This document shows, in pieces, positions 11,792 to 22,637 of a DNA stretch of 64,000 nucleotides. The stretch covers positions 124,001 through 188,000 of the forward strand of contig JADNYV010000035.1 in NCBI GenBank assembly GCA_015501055.1, given 5' to 3'. Source of the stretch: Mucidula mucida (lineage: Eukaryota; Basidiomycota; Agaricomycetes; Agaricales; Physalacriaceae). A program made the translations under genes and the position numbers. How positions within the stretch are numbered: position 1 is the first letter of the stretch; every line of letters begins with the position of its first letter. The notes beneath the pieces were generated by a model. That model was given only the letters and a program-made list of their open reading frames with translations. It was not told the DNA's origin and did no database searches.

Positions 11792-12799
11792 TGTTTAATG
11801 TGGTGGTATAACGTTGGTGTCGATAAATGGAGTATGGCGTGTGAGTGACGGGTGACAGCACAATGAGTGTGGACGACAAGAGCAAGGAGTGAGAGAGCGA
11901 ATTCCACTGGAAATATTGGTCATGTGACAGACAATGGGCAACGGCTTTAACGCCGTTAAGCGTAGGATTGCCAACCAGTACGAAATACCTTTCCCAACTC
12001 AGATGTAGATTCAGATCCTTTGAAGATCAGCTGCAGGATGTGCATGGTATTGCAAGGGATACACCCTCCGCTCGGCGGTCAGAAGACCCGGTGCGAGTAG
12101 CAAGCTTCTGTCAGAGGCTCCGCCTTTGCTCTCGGCCTGACAATGTCGAACAATTCAAAATCGTCAGTTCGAGCGACTTTGGCCAAGCAGAACGTATCCA
12201 GAGCCAGATGAGTATTATGCGCCACATACAGGGCACCCCTGAGCAAGTGTCGACGTCTGATCCATTCATCCACGTTAAGTTCAGACTACAAAATGACAGG
12301 AAATATTCTGGCTCATTTTGTCAGCAAGAACATTTCACTAGCAATTGATACGCACATCTATGGCTTACAAACAGACCTCTATTTCAGAGCCGAAGACAGA
12401 AATTCCTTTTCAGACTACAAAATGGCAGGAAATATTCTGGCTCGTTCTATCAGCAAGATATTTTCATGAGCAATCGAGACGCACATCTAAGGCTTACAAT
12501 GACACGTCTGTTCTAGAGCAGAAGATAGAGATCTTACGCCGAGTGCCCAGAAATACCAGAAGATTATTCGCCGCGCGACGTAACCTGTAGACAGTGGCTT
12601 CTCTAATGGAAAAGCAGCAAGGCCTCGTTAAGTTCTCATTGACGTCAAAGCACCAAAGTCGCGAGTTGGCCTGCGCGGGGCAAGATCAGGTGTGTGTAGC
12701 CGACGTCGGGTCGGAACAGGATGGACCAGACGCATCGTCGTCGTGCTCTGAGTCGAGGAAAGACAATGAGTGATAATCCAAAGGATCAGCTTAACCTCC

Positions 12800-13200
12800 G
12801 AATGGAAAGCACTACCAACAGTATGGAGGCCCTAGCTTTCCACGGCAAGAATCATGATAATCCTCTTTCTCGGCGCATTGGGAGGTGGCGAACGGTTACT
12901 GACTGGAGTCTGGACCGAAAAGATCCGGCAAGTAGTTGGAAGACCGCTCTGCGGGCCGTCCCGTCCTTACTGTCACCCTTCTCTGCGCTGTTCTTCCAAG
13001 CCAAGTGGTTCCTGATGGAGGTTTCTTTGAGATTTTATTGTTCTCCATGGCGCTGCTGATGATAATAGCTTTCCCAAAGTTCCGCAACTATAGAAATGTC
13101 TTGGTGCCTTCGACTTAACATGCCGCAAAGTCAGTATCATCACCATCTTTTCACTCACGCGGGCTGAGGACCGATGGAAGGATGGTCTCGAATGTTAAAT
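12800..13200. other. Intergenic, no gene recognised
   Basis: No conserved reading frame. A stretch around 12955-13010 resembles 5170-5240 (CTGTCACCCT...TCTTCCAAGCCAA), another sign that the 3' flank of family B was copied along with the gene. Confidence 0.5.
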
Positions 13201-13208
13201 GCTCTCGT

Positions 13209-14430
13209 TTACAAACAAATTCCTAACGCGTCTTCCAGTAATACACTCCTTTGTCGACCTATGCTCGAGATCTCCGTTGCTTCTTTCATCGCCGCCGCAA
13301 CTACAGCGCCATGACTATCGCAACACGCCCCTAGGTTACTAGTAATCCCTTCTCTATCCATTTCTTTCGTCTCGTCGTTCAACTTTTGACCGCGTGGTGG
13401 CTTCAGTAGGCTGTGACTGCGGAGATTGACGATGACAGCGCTGAAATTACGATCGATGTCCAGGACGTTCGGATTGGCTAGGTCCAGGTTCTGAACAGGC
13501 GATACGATAATAATGTTACTAGGATGCATCTTGTTGTGGGCGATACCACAATCATGAAAGGACTGCAACGCCGCGAAGCTCAGTGGTACCTAGTGCGCAT
13601 GCATGAGGTTAGTGGTCTTGGCAATATCTGTTCAAACTTCGCTTACCAGTTTCTTGTAGAGCATAAGATGGCGTTCCCAAGAATCTGAGTCCCCGTCATG
13701 TTCTGGATCCTCCTCGGAGAATGCGTTGGCCAGTTGGTAAAGGGTGAAGCCCTCGACGTACTCCAAGACTAGAACGTAAGCCTTCTCGTTATTGGGCATA
13801 TTTACCTTGACAGGAGATGTTAGAGGATCGCCATGGAACATGGACGAACGGACATACCTCGAAGAGCCCAAACATGTACGGAATAGTCTTGCCTTGTACT
13901 TCAAAGAGGTGTCTGTATGTTAACACCTCACCGCCTGCAAGTTGGCGGCGAGTGTCGAATTCCATTAATGGATGGTCGGAGTCTAGGCGGGGAAGGTCCA
14001 TAGCGGATTGTCTGTAAATTTTCAGAATGACTCGTTCTTGGATGCCGGCTGGTAACCCAACAGGGTCGACATGGGCTTCCCAGACTTGACAGAGCCTCCT
14101 CTCTTCATCTGACTCAGGCTCGGATTCTACTGCCTTCGCAAGTCTAATGCGGAAACTTTGATTGACGTTCGGCTGAGCGAACGATGGCAAGGATCTAGCA
14201 TCGACGGCCTGGATGTGTGCCGCAAAGACGAATCGCTGCATTCCAAAGTCGTAACCCTGCCTGATAGGAAAATGGAGCGCCGCTCTGGCGTCCTTCTTGA
14301 CGCCTTGTGTGAATGCTTTAATAGCCACTGCACTCGTTGCGTCGAAAGGCAGATTGAAGACTGGCTGGCCATCCTCCGTCTCGCCGTCGGCGTCGATGGG
14401 ACAAGGTTGGAGTACAGTGAAGTCTGCCAT
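13209..14430 (-). CDS. Family B pseudokinase-like protein, three exons, 370 aa
   Basis: Exons 13858-14430, 13647-13805 and 13209-13589, joined in phase 0 by GT-AG introns; the middle exon is exactly 53 codons, as in the paralog at 22638. A possible nucleotide-binding Lys lies in RVILKIYRQ. The segment equivalent to the catalytic loop reads CGIAHNKMHPSNIII (residues 258-272), so His and Asn are present but the Asp of HRD is replaced. The DFG position reads AVIVNLR (about 295-301). These features fit a kinase fold without catalysis; that is inferred from motif comparison, not a database match. Conserved blocks unique to the family are EYVEGFTLYQLANAFSEEDP and VVAAAMKEATE. Unlike other B copies here it has no A gene directly upstream. 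No signal peptide or membrane segment is seen. Confidence 0.65.
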
Positions 14431-14687
14431 TCAGAGAAAGGGGATGGGAGAAGGAAAGTGATCTGTGTTTGCTTGTCGCTGGAGGGCGCCTTTTGTACGT
14501 TTACAAGAGCGGAGATTGAATTGATCACGTCCCTTGTGGGGGACGTGTGTCCTGGTTTCCCATTGACCTTGTCCTCATGCGAGCACTGCCTTGGACCTCG
14601 GCAGAGTGAAAGCCGCCTAGAACATGACGTGGCTTCGAACCTTCTCGAGTACATGGCGAGTATTCAGGTACGCCTCCGAGTCGAGCA

Positions 14688-14694
14688 TATAAAA
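14688..14694 (+). promoter_or_regulatory. TATA box of the gene at 14750
   Basis: TATAAAA, 55 bases before the ATG at 14750. A pyrimidine-rich stretch with CTCACCCCACC lies between, as expected around a fungal transcription start. Confidence 0.6.
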
Positions 14695-14749
14695 GGCCAT
14701 GTATAGTTCCCTCAGGCTTCAATTCCTCACCCCACCAGCCTCTGCAACA

Positions 14750-16048
14750 ATGAGTTACTCAGATGAAACGTCTCCTGGCCCTTGCAAATGGATGCACTAT
14801 CTGAGGGATATACCTCTGCCTGAATGTCCAACGTCCGTGAAAGCGGGGTCCATTCTTGTAACACATCGAGGAAACGCGATTCGGTTCTACGATGCTTCAA
14901 CAGTCTATAAATCTGGCGATGTCGTTGATGAAGAATTTGTTTCAGCTTCTTATACAGCTTTCGAGAGGTACCAAACGGACCCAATCATCCCGGCGGCGCA
15001 TTATGTTGATTTGCTGGAGAATGAAACAGCGGCCGCGTGAGTCTCTCCCTAACATATGCGGTTGTCATAATTAACCCTTTTCATAGGGAAATGTACTCTA
15101 CTATGACACTGCGACCGTGTGCATTGGCCATCAATGCCCTCGTCATTGAGCGCCTCAGAACGATTGCCTCCAAAGCTGCTGGCAAAATTGCTGCGGGACT
15201 TGCTCGCCTTCTTCTTCGCGCAAAATATAGAATGAATTGTCGCTATGAGGAGACACTCAAGAATGGAAAGTTTATTCTTCTACTATGCATGTCGAGTTTG
15301 AATTTAAGCCTCTTCCAGATGAATCTCGCATTGACATGATGACTACGTTGGAGCCATTTTTCAAGACGACAAGAACGCCACTGCCCCCGAGCCACCGGCA
15401 CAGTGGTTGTCACCTGAGGAGTTCGGTCAGAGGATCATTCTACTGGCGAATGAAGTTCAAACAAACGGCGCCATCAACGAGGACACATTTCGAGGGATAG
15501 CGCGGTCAAGGTTCCCGCGGATTGGTTCTGACTATCGTTGAAGTCAAGGTGTGTGACCCATCTATCATAACTAGCGTCTTTTCTTGCGCATGAACATTGT
15601 GGATATAGAAACCGGGCACCTTCAACCACCAAGCATGGGATGAGGCGAGTCTCAGGTGTGGTAGTCAAGTCAAGAAGAAGGAGAATGCTCTTCGCAACGT
15701 ACGTATCATTGACGGCCAACTGGCAGCGTAAGTCTCATATCCTCCTGTAACATTGGCATCACCTCACTGATACATTGTGGGACTAGATACTCCGTCGGCG
15801 CATGCTGCAAGTACTGTATCCTCACGGAGTACAAGGAGAACACACTCCTTAAAATTGAGGACCCTGCGCTCAAGAAGGATGCGGCCGGAAAAATGGTGAG
15901 GACGGAGTGTAAACGTCAAGTATTGTACCAGCATGACTCTGCTGAGCTGAGTCCACGGTACTTACTGTTCCTTGCAATGTGCAAGTGCTTCTCGGATATA
16001 GACAGAGGCCTATGGGAAGCTATCGTAGCTGATGACGGTGCTGATTGA
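14750..16048 (+). CDS. Unrecognised multi-exon gene
   Basis: The ATG at 14750 follows a TATA box and has a good context (CAACAATG). Exon 1 (14750-15036) encodes MSYSDETSPGPCKWMHYLRD and ends at a GTGAGT donor; exon 2 starts at 15087. Further coding-like stretches are 15290-15350, 15360-15540 (ending RFPRIGSDYR), about 15610-15730 (IIDGQLAA before GTAAGT) and 15787-16048 (YSVGACCKYCILTEYKENTL to VADDGAD). The joins between 15250 and 15620 could not be resolved, since one segment ends in TGA at 15539. There may be a missed intron, two adjacent genes or a frameshift. The C-terminal exon has CCKYC and later TEC and MCKC, so metal binding is conceivable. No family recognised. Confidence 0.45.
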
Positions 16049-16361
16049 ATACCAAGTACATACGCATGTAGACAGTAGAGTACTCTGAGAGTATTCCATG
16101 TAATTCTAGCCTTTCTGCAGGGACCTTCCCGTACGCCAAAGCATTCCCCCCCTCTAGCTGGCGGAAATCATACCAAGAGAGATGACACTAACCGACTGAT
16201 CTTCGTCTTTCTGTAGTAGAACGTCCCTGCGGGTAAGTATACTTGCCCGCCTGTGCGCGCCGTTTCTAGGACGCGATTGAAGCCTGGAAGCATGTGCAGA
16301 TGAGATGGGATGCAAATCTAGATTGGCTGTATGATAGATTAAATAATTAACGCGATAACCC

Positions 16362-17411
16362 TCAAACGTAGTTGGAAAACAGCGGAATTAACGACTGTGC
16401 CAAGGTATAACTAAACACTAGTTTTGGACCTACAACGAGGATCTACGAACAACCTATCAGTACGATGTTTGACGAAGACAAGCAAATTCACCTTTGGTGT
16501 AAGACCCTTGAACAGTGCGAGTGGACCCTCGTTCTTGATAAGGTCCTTGAGGACGGTCACACCGGACGTCTTGCTCTCAAAGTTGGCATTTTGGATACGC
16601 GTCTTGATAACATCAAGCGGCGCGGCGACCGTGATAGAGGCAACGGCACCCGCTATTGACGCGATGAAGTTTTGTCCCCATGTTGCCTGTGAGTAATCCG
16701 TGACGCCCAGGATATAGTCTTTTGTAAACGCGGAGGCACCGAATAGGGAGAAGCTGCCGGGTGCGTTGCGGGCCATGGTCCACCCCCAGCCACGGTAGAG
16801 GGCACCTCGCTCCTCCATCACGATGCGCAGAATGCCTCGCCCTCGGAACGCCTCCGGGTTGACCTGGCGCTTGATTTTGAGCACGTCGAGCGGGAGCAGG
16901 ACCACCTCGCCGATACCCGTGAGACTTCCTGCAGTTGCCTGCATCATGAGCTTGCCCTTGCGGTCGCCAAACGTATTCCTGAACTGGGTGCCGTAGTGTT
17001 GTGTGATGAGGTCGTTGAACCATGGCTGTCCACCGAACTTGTACACCCGCTGTGCGACCTTGTACCCCGCCGCGTAGCCGAGCCCGGGGAACAGTGACAT
17101 GGCCTTTTTAGCGACAGTGGCACCAGCATGCTCGCGGAAGATGACCTGCGTGATGCCGACTTGCGATACCTGCGCGAATATAGCTATTAGCTTTGAAGTA
17201 GCGCGCGTCGAAACGCACCTGCGCCGTGTTGCTCATCAAGCGCTTCGCTATCGTGTCGACCGGGTGGAATATGAGCAGTTCAGCAATACCTGGCAAGCAC
17301 AGTAAGCGGGACAGCGTACATGGGAAAAGTGGAGAGCGTACCGGACGTGCCCGAGCCCAAGATGCGGGCAGTATGGGAGTCTTTTCCCTTTCCAGACGGT
17401 GGCGGAGACAT
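16362..17411 (-). CDS. GGC1: Mitochondrial GTP/GDP carrier (GGC1/YHM1 type), 299 aa
   Basis: Exons 17342-17411, 17219-17289, 16492-17169 and 16362-16442 join in frame with GT-AG introns of 49-52 bases and give 299 residues, the usual family length. It belongs to the mitochondrial carrier family: three repeats each with the P-x-D/E-x-x-[KR] signature, here HPVDTIAKR (32-40), PLDVLKIKR (140-148) and PLDVIKTRI (231-239). Blocks typical of yeast Ggc1 are FPGLGYAAGYKV, KRLMSN, RGWGWTMARNAPGSF, DYSQATW and GPKLVFSYTLAQSLIP. Ggc1 exchanges GTP for GDP across the inner mitochondrial membrane and supports mitochondrial DNA maintenance and iron balance. No cleavable presequence is expected or seen. The gene looks intact. 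The sister carrier YHM2 (citrate/oxoglutarate) was considered, but the HPVDTIAKR and GQPWFND-type blocks point to Ggc1. Confidence 0.93.
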
Positions 17412-17846
17412 GATAGCGGATGGCCGGAAGACGGTAGGGCGGGGATGGGGATGGAGGACAAGTGAACGTCTACAGCAAGGAGCAAAAAATTGGGACGCGA
17501 AAACACGGACAAATCGGCACGGAATGCCGCCGGCAATGTTTTGGTACAGGTACAGCCACATCTTCTAGCCGCAGCGCCAATATCCTTTGCTCTCAACAAG
17601 CTTACTGTCCGGGAGAGGAGGAATCCTCGTCAGTGGTCCCTGGGTCGTGCGGCTCAGATCTCAAGTTGGAGCCAGGAGCAGAGCAAGGCAGAGCAGGCTT
17701 CCGACAGAGACTCAAGAGCCTCTAGATTCAAATTATTCCCTAGTACGGGTCATTTTTCATAAGCTAAATCACACATATAATGTTAATGGCATCCCCATAA
17801 CTACCTCTAGATACTAGGGACTATGTAGTAACGTTAGTCTCTGCCA
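17412..17846. other. Intergenic between two minus-strand genes
   Basis: Upstream region of GGC1 and 3' flank of the gene at 17847-19203. Small ORFs exist on both strands but overlap each other and carry no motifs. Confidence 0.5.
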
Positions 17847-19203
17847 CTAGTACCCTTGACTGAGCCTAAGTGGGCGCGCGATATAGTCATCCGCGGCATT
17901 CTGAAGTTGCGGCGGTGTCGGCTTGTCAGCAACCTTGGATCTCTTCGTCCTTTCACCGTAGGTAGCATCCTCAGAGTCGCCTACGATGTGCTCTTCTCCA
18001 GAAGATTCCGATTCTGTTTCTTCGACGCGCCGGATTGCCCGCAGTGCAAGAAGCTGTTGTATCCCCATCTCGAATAGCGCCATCTTTGGCTTATTCTGAG
18101 GCTGATTCACGTCGCTAGCAACCAAAACGACTGGTTGTTTATCTCTCTCGTTTCCTCTATTATGAATGCCTGTTTCTTCGATTTGAAGAAGGATCGTCGA
18201 CAGGTAATCGCAGAGAAAGACGACCTCACAATGCACGTCTTTCGAGTATCTGTTCGCAGTTCAGCTTACACGCGTCGTCTGGACTGTTCTAAGAGACTCA
18301 CTGTTCAATCTGTGGCATGATCCTCTTGACGGTAACACCATCTGATGATTGATCATTCCAGTATTCCGCATTCCAGGCAGCTTTTTTGAGGGTTCCGGCT
18401 GACTATAGTATCATGTTTCAGTCGGAACATTCGAGGTTATGTAGGGATCACATGCCTTTTCTTCCATAATGAATAGGGCTACCTTTGGCGGCGTTGCTTT
18501 TGTTGTCTTTTTGAATTGCGCATTCCAGGCTGTTTTTAGCTGCCTCGTAAAGTCTTCGGGTGAGCACCAATTCATGTCTTTCTTATCCGCTCCAGTGGGA
18601 GCTAGAGCAACAACATGATCAAGTCGAGATGCACCTGTAGACATGAGATTGGTCGCCCTGGATCTTCCTCAATGCTGACACACCTTTCACACCATTCATA
18701 GAGTGGTAGCATTGATAGAATATCTGCACTGAATGGTTCAACTCGGCCAGTTCTCTGCGGAATTCTTTCTTGCCGTCTTCGCTCATAACTCTGCTGGTGA
18801 TGTTCTTCTCGGCTTCTAGAACGGCGTTGAGATGTTTCACGACTGGTACAAGAAGGTGTGCATGACAGTTTGCGCTGCACACATGACCAATGATTAAGTT
18901 CAACACGATGCAATAGTTGAACAACACTTACGCCACAGAGGTTTCATTGTAGAGCGTGATGGTCTCTTGCAACGATACTCTAGCCTCCGATTTATGCTTC
19001 AAGTGATGCTTTGCATGTGCTTTTGAGGCTTCCTCGATAATGATTCTGCGATTTTTAATCGTTGCAGCACAGCTCGCTGAGGCCTTCTTTCCAGCGTGTG
19101 TCACCGTTGTAACACGACGTGTCTGTGGTAGCAATGGCACGGGAAGAGGACGGGATAGAAACTCCTCAGCCGAAAGAAGCCGTGAAGTACTGAGGGATGC
19201 CAT
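17847..19203 (-). CDS. Unrecognised multi-exon protein with acidic, basic C-terminus
   Basis: Start ATG at 19203, 71 bases after a TATAAATA box. Exon 1 (to about 18931, MASLSTSRLLSAEEFLSRPL...) joins across GTAAGT...GTGCAG to an exon at about 18874-18685 (VVKHLNAVLEAEKNITSRVM), then across GTGTGT...CTACAG to GASRLDHVVALAPTG. A later stretch (KKAAWNAEYWNDQSSDG, about 18330-18390) repeats the motif of the earlier KTAWNAQF, hinting at an internal repeat. The last exon ends with ESESSGEEHIVGDSEDA and a Lys-rich segment (GERTKRSKVADK). The junction near 18411-18440 is uncertain. Composition suggests a nuclear or cytosolic protein; no membrane segment. No family recognised. Confidence 0.5.
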
Positions 19204-19273
19204 GAGTAATTGAGGAGAGTAGGACGACTGGGAGAGAGGGGTTTTTATGAAGACACTAAGAACGTAGTCTTTC

Positions 19274-19281
19274 TATTTATA
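19274..19281 (-). promoter_or_regulatory. TATA box of the gene at 17847-19203
   Basis: TATAAATA on the minus strand, 71 bases before the ATG at 19203. Confidence 0.55.
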
Positions 19282-19493
19282 CTAATCTGGGTATAATGAC
19301 GTGTAACAATAGGCATCAAAAGCGCAGCATCAAAGGGCGTCTGTCTGCGGGCTGTGTACTACTACTGGGCGTCTACTTGATGGTGCATGTTCAAAATGAG
19401 GCTAGTGCCGAGAGCTCGCCGAACAAGCACGTGACATACTCGTAGAGTACAAAAGAGCTGTTCGGCAAACGTGAAGAGCCATCATCCTCGACG

Positions 19494-20678
19494 ATGTCCA
19501 CCACTGAAACCTTTACACCTCCGCTCAATCCTTCTGCTCCAGATAGAGATATCGTTTACAACGGCAAATGGCTTCCACATTTTGCACCACCCGTCGATGT
19601 CAACGACCACGATGTCGTTCTCGCATATTGCAAGAAGTTATCGGATGATAAGCGCAGCGCAATGAGAGAGCCTCTGTATCCCGGCTGGTCCTTCGACGCG
19701 ACGATAGATCCTCATCCCCTTCTTGACGACGGAGCCGGACGTCGAGCGCTTGCGGAACCGTTCAGGATCAGAGCTGCCAAAGGTTTCCGGTTCGTTCTCG
19801 ACAGACCACATCAGCCCTATGTACCCGAACATTTGCGGCCTGACGAAGAAGAGCCGCAATGGTCCCAGGTCTGGCGGACTGAGATCCAGAACGCCCGCGG
19901 TGAATTACTCGCTGCGGTTGCTGTCAAAATCATTCAACCATCTCTCCTCCCCCATCCGAGCTCGAGGGTACCCGTCGCCAAACGCCTAGTGAAGCACTCC
20001 TTTCCCGATTATGTGGCCAATGCCGAACACGTGATGTACAATCAGGCTCTTGCGCGCCTCCAGGGACAACTGATCCCGTACTACTATGGAAAGACAAAGG
20101 TGCGTCGAAAAATGAGGAACTCCTTTTTCTCGAACTCACGTATTGTCAGGTCCGCATGCCTAACAACGAAGAAGCTCACATCTTGATACTCGAAGGCATT
20201 CCTGGACAAACTTTGTCTACATGGGCTGACAACTTCGAGGCTTCCGATGATAAGGAAACACTCATAGAGATGCTTCCAAACATCGCAAGTCCTTCTCCTC
20301 CTCCCGCTTCGAATAAGTACTGATGACATACTATGGTAGACTGAAGAAATCCTCAAGGCGTACAACATTCTACGTCCACGTGGAATCTTACACCGAGACA
20401 TCGACCTTGGGAATATGATATGGATTGATAATCAAATCATACTCATTGATTTCGCTGAAAGTGCACTGCATGTAAGCCAAGAACGGCAGCACGAAGAGAA
20501 ACAGCTCTATCGAGCGGCTACGGTTTTACCTCTCTATTGCCGCGCCGTGTACCCCGGCTTCAATAAGTGGGCGACTACTACACAGGGGGGACGAGGGCTC
20601 ATAGAAAAGCTAGGTTGGCAGAAAGTGGTAAGCGACGATAGTGCCGCCGACTTGGACGAGGAGTCGGAGTCAGAGTAA
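19494..20678 (+). CDS. Kinase-like protein, family A, three exons, 359 aa
   Basis: Exons 19494-20099, 20150-20284 and 20340-20678, all phase 0. Intron 1 is GT-AG; intron 2 (20285-20339) begins GCAAGT and ends TAG, so it is a GC-AG intron. The split is supported by the paralog at 21563, which has GTAAGT at the same place. Kinase-fold landmarks are AVAVKII with Lys145, the catalytic loop LHRDIDLGN (264-272, HRD and Asn present), and LIDFAES with DFA at 284-286 in place of DFG. After DFA only 73 residues remain, so the C-lobe is much shorter than a typical protein kinase, and a small-molecule or atypical kinase is possible. The tail is acidic (DEESESE). Family-specific motifs are YPGWSFDATIDPHPLL and FPDYVANAEHVMY. 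It is the only complete family A gene here and has no B partner. Confidence 0.75.
20285..20339 (+). other. GC-AG intron of the family A gene
   Basis: 55 bases, GCAAGT donor and GGTAG acceptor. The frame is continuous only if it is removed, since the unspliced sequence meets a stop at 20322. The pseudogene copies at 1-22 and 7083-7127 have the same GCAAGT donor. The A2 paralog uses GTAAGT at this position (22375). Confidence 0.75.
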
Positions 20679-20689
20679 TTCATGGCTGC

Positions 20690-21560
20690 GTCCACGTACA
20701 AGTTGTAGTTTCTTGAAGATATTGAGACCTACGACTCCTTCAATCAAAGTCATTTCTGTCATGCCCTGAATGGCTTCGCTTCTTGTTTCTGAGCCCCACA
20801 TTTTCCACTCCCAGGCACGACCCAGAGTCGGTTTACTCATGTAACAGATCCTTTGTTGGAGTCCAAGCCGGTCTCTTCATCAATCCATACTCGACGGACA
20901 CGGACCCGATCCGCATCCTTACTCAACGACTCGCCCTTGTACATACTGACTCGCGACTATCATATCCGGCACCACATCAATTTACTTACCATGTCCCAGT
21001 TCCATACTTACAGTTTACGATACTCATTATGCCCATGTCACCCTTTTAGATACAAGTGTACTTACTGTATATAAGCCGTAGTCTACAATAATCTACAGTG
21101 TGCTATTCCTCCTCCTCGTCCGAGCCCTTTTGATTCAACATCCTTCTCCCTTGAATATTTATTCCCTTATTTGTTGAACTCGTAGCATATGATTCCGGCA
21201 CTTGTATATATATCGTTCGTTTACATTCGGTACAGTAACTTACTTTACCACCCCATAACGCTTGTCCGTACGTACTACGCAACAACGTGCAGTTTGTCGT
21301 GTGTAGCCTTGGGAATCTAAGCACCGTGGGATCTGGTTTTACACCTCCGATCAGCCTTCCTGATTTATAACGACCAACATCGCAGATAATTTCTTCTGTC
21401 AGTTATGTACCGTACCCGTCAAGTTGTAGTGAATACAACGATACACATTTCGACGCGCCCTGTCCCGGCGCGCTTGATCAAGCAAATTCATACTTTTCCG
21501 CAGGGGCGTTTCGGCCCCGACCACATCTTGCGTCTGCACTGTCACCACGTCAAAAGTCGA
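20690..21560. other. Intergenic between family A gene and A-B pair
   Basis: No gene can be supported. One minus-strand ORF at 21103-21324 (73 codons, with CTECKR and a DEEEE tail) has coding-like composition but no partner exon or promoter, so it is not called. Confidence 0.5.
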
Positions 21561-21562
21561 GG

Positions 21563-22546
21563 ATGTCCGTTTCTCCTCCATCACGTCCCGCTCCGCCAGA
21601 CAATCAAGTCACCTTCACAGACTCAGAGGGGGAGCTATGTTTTCCGCTTCCGAGCGACATCGACCCTGCAAAATTGCGAGCATCCATCGAGGACCATGTT
21701 AAAAGGCTGGAAGATCTGAAGGAAATGGGTCTTGAAGACCTTTTGTACGCTGGCTGGTCGTTCGACGCCGAGGTAGAGCCACATCCTCTGGTTGACAATA
21801 CCGCAGCACGTGCAGTACGTCGGTCGATGAGACCGTTTGACGATCTCCGAATGAAGGCGGCTTTCCGCTTTGTGCTCCACACTCCTCATCAGGCATACAG
21901 CCCTGTGTATGATCCTGAAGAGGAGAGGCAGTGGTCCCAAGTCTGGTCGGCGAGGGTCCTCGATGATCAGAATGAATATCTGGGGCCTGTGATGCTCAAG
22001 GTTTTTCAACCATCTCTGCTACCTTATCCCGAGCCGAATGTAGTCGAGTCTGGTATGCCGACCAGTTTCAAGTACCCCCACTGGTTGGCGAACACGGAAC
22101 ACGTTTTGTACCGTGAGGAACGCGGTCTGGCTAGTCTTCAGGGATCGATCGTTCCGTTCTACTCTGGAAAGACGAAGGTCAGTCACTTAGTGCAATATCT
22201 TTCATTACCTGATTGTTTGAGGTACAGGTCCTCATGCCCAGTGGTGAAGAAGCTATCGTCCTGATTCTTGAAGCGATCGCGGGGAAAACCTTGGGTGCTT
22301 GGTCTAGAGAATTTTGCGCCGCCGCTCGTGACCCCGCGAAGCAAGAGGAATACATGTCCGAATTGGCCCCAATTGTAAGTCTTGTGCTTTAGCTTCGGTT
22401 CGACTCACATAGCCCTTACACAGGTCGATCAACTTCACAGACTGTACAAGCATTTCCAGAGCAATGATGTTCGAGTGTTGCATCAGGACATTTCCCTTCC
22501 GCGACAACCACTCGAATCGTGTCAAGTTCAGGGAGTGGGCTACTAA
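21563..22546 (+). pseudogene. Kinase-like family A gene with deleted catalytic segment
   Basis: Exons 21563-22177, 22228-22374 and 22424-22546 follow the exon plan of the gene at 19494. The N-lobe is complete (LYAGWSFDAEVEPHPLV; Lys in VMLKVFQPS). In exon 3 the loop starts as VLHQDISL (HRD became HQD), then about 190 bases that encode the loop Asn, the DFG-like motif and the following helix are missing, and the frame shifts to a stop at 22544-22546. Downstream, in another frame, the family A tail is still legible (FREWATKGEGKMIIKKLHWKK, about 22520-22620). So the gene has lost its active centre. It abuts the family B gene with no spacer; the tail frame even runs open into that gene. Confidence 0.65.
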
Positions 22547-22637
22547 AGGTGAAGGGAAGATGATTATTAAAAAGCTTCATTGGAAGAAATATGTGGGAAG
22601 CGACGTGGATGATGCTAGCAAGCCCGCCATACAGATA

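Larger units (their letters stand above)
9995..12790 (-). repeat. Inverted segmental duplication, right arm
   Basis: Reverse complement of about 1086-3893. It runs from the family B fragment through the zinc-finger gene copy and into the non-coding segment that is also present at 1090-1400 and 8280-8600. Differences include indels inside the zinc-finger coding region and extra tandem copies of an AGGAAATATTCTGGCTC-type block at 12290-12450. Confidence 0.85.

Noticed and set aside
21103..21324. Minus-strand 73-codon ORF with CTECKR and a DEEEE tail
   Set aside because: Isolated ORF without promoter, splice partners or a recognisable domain; could be chance.
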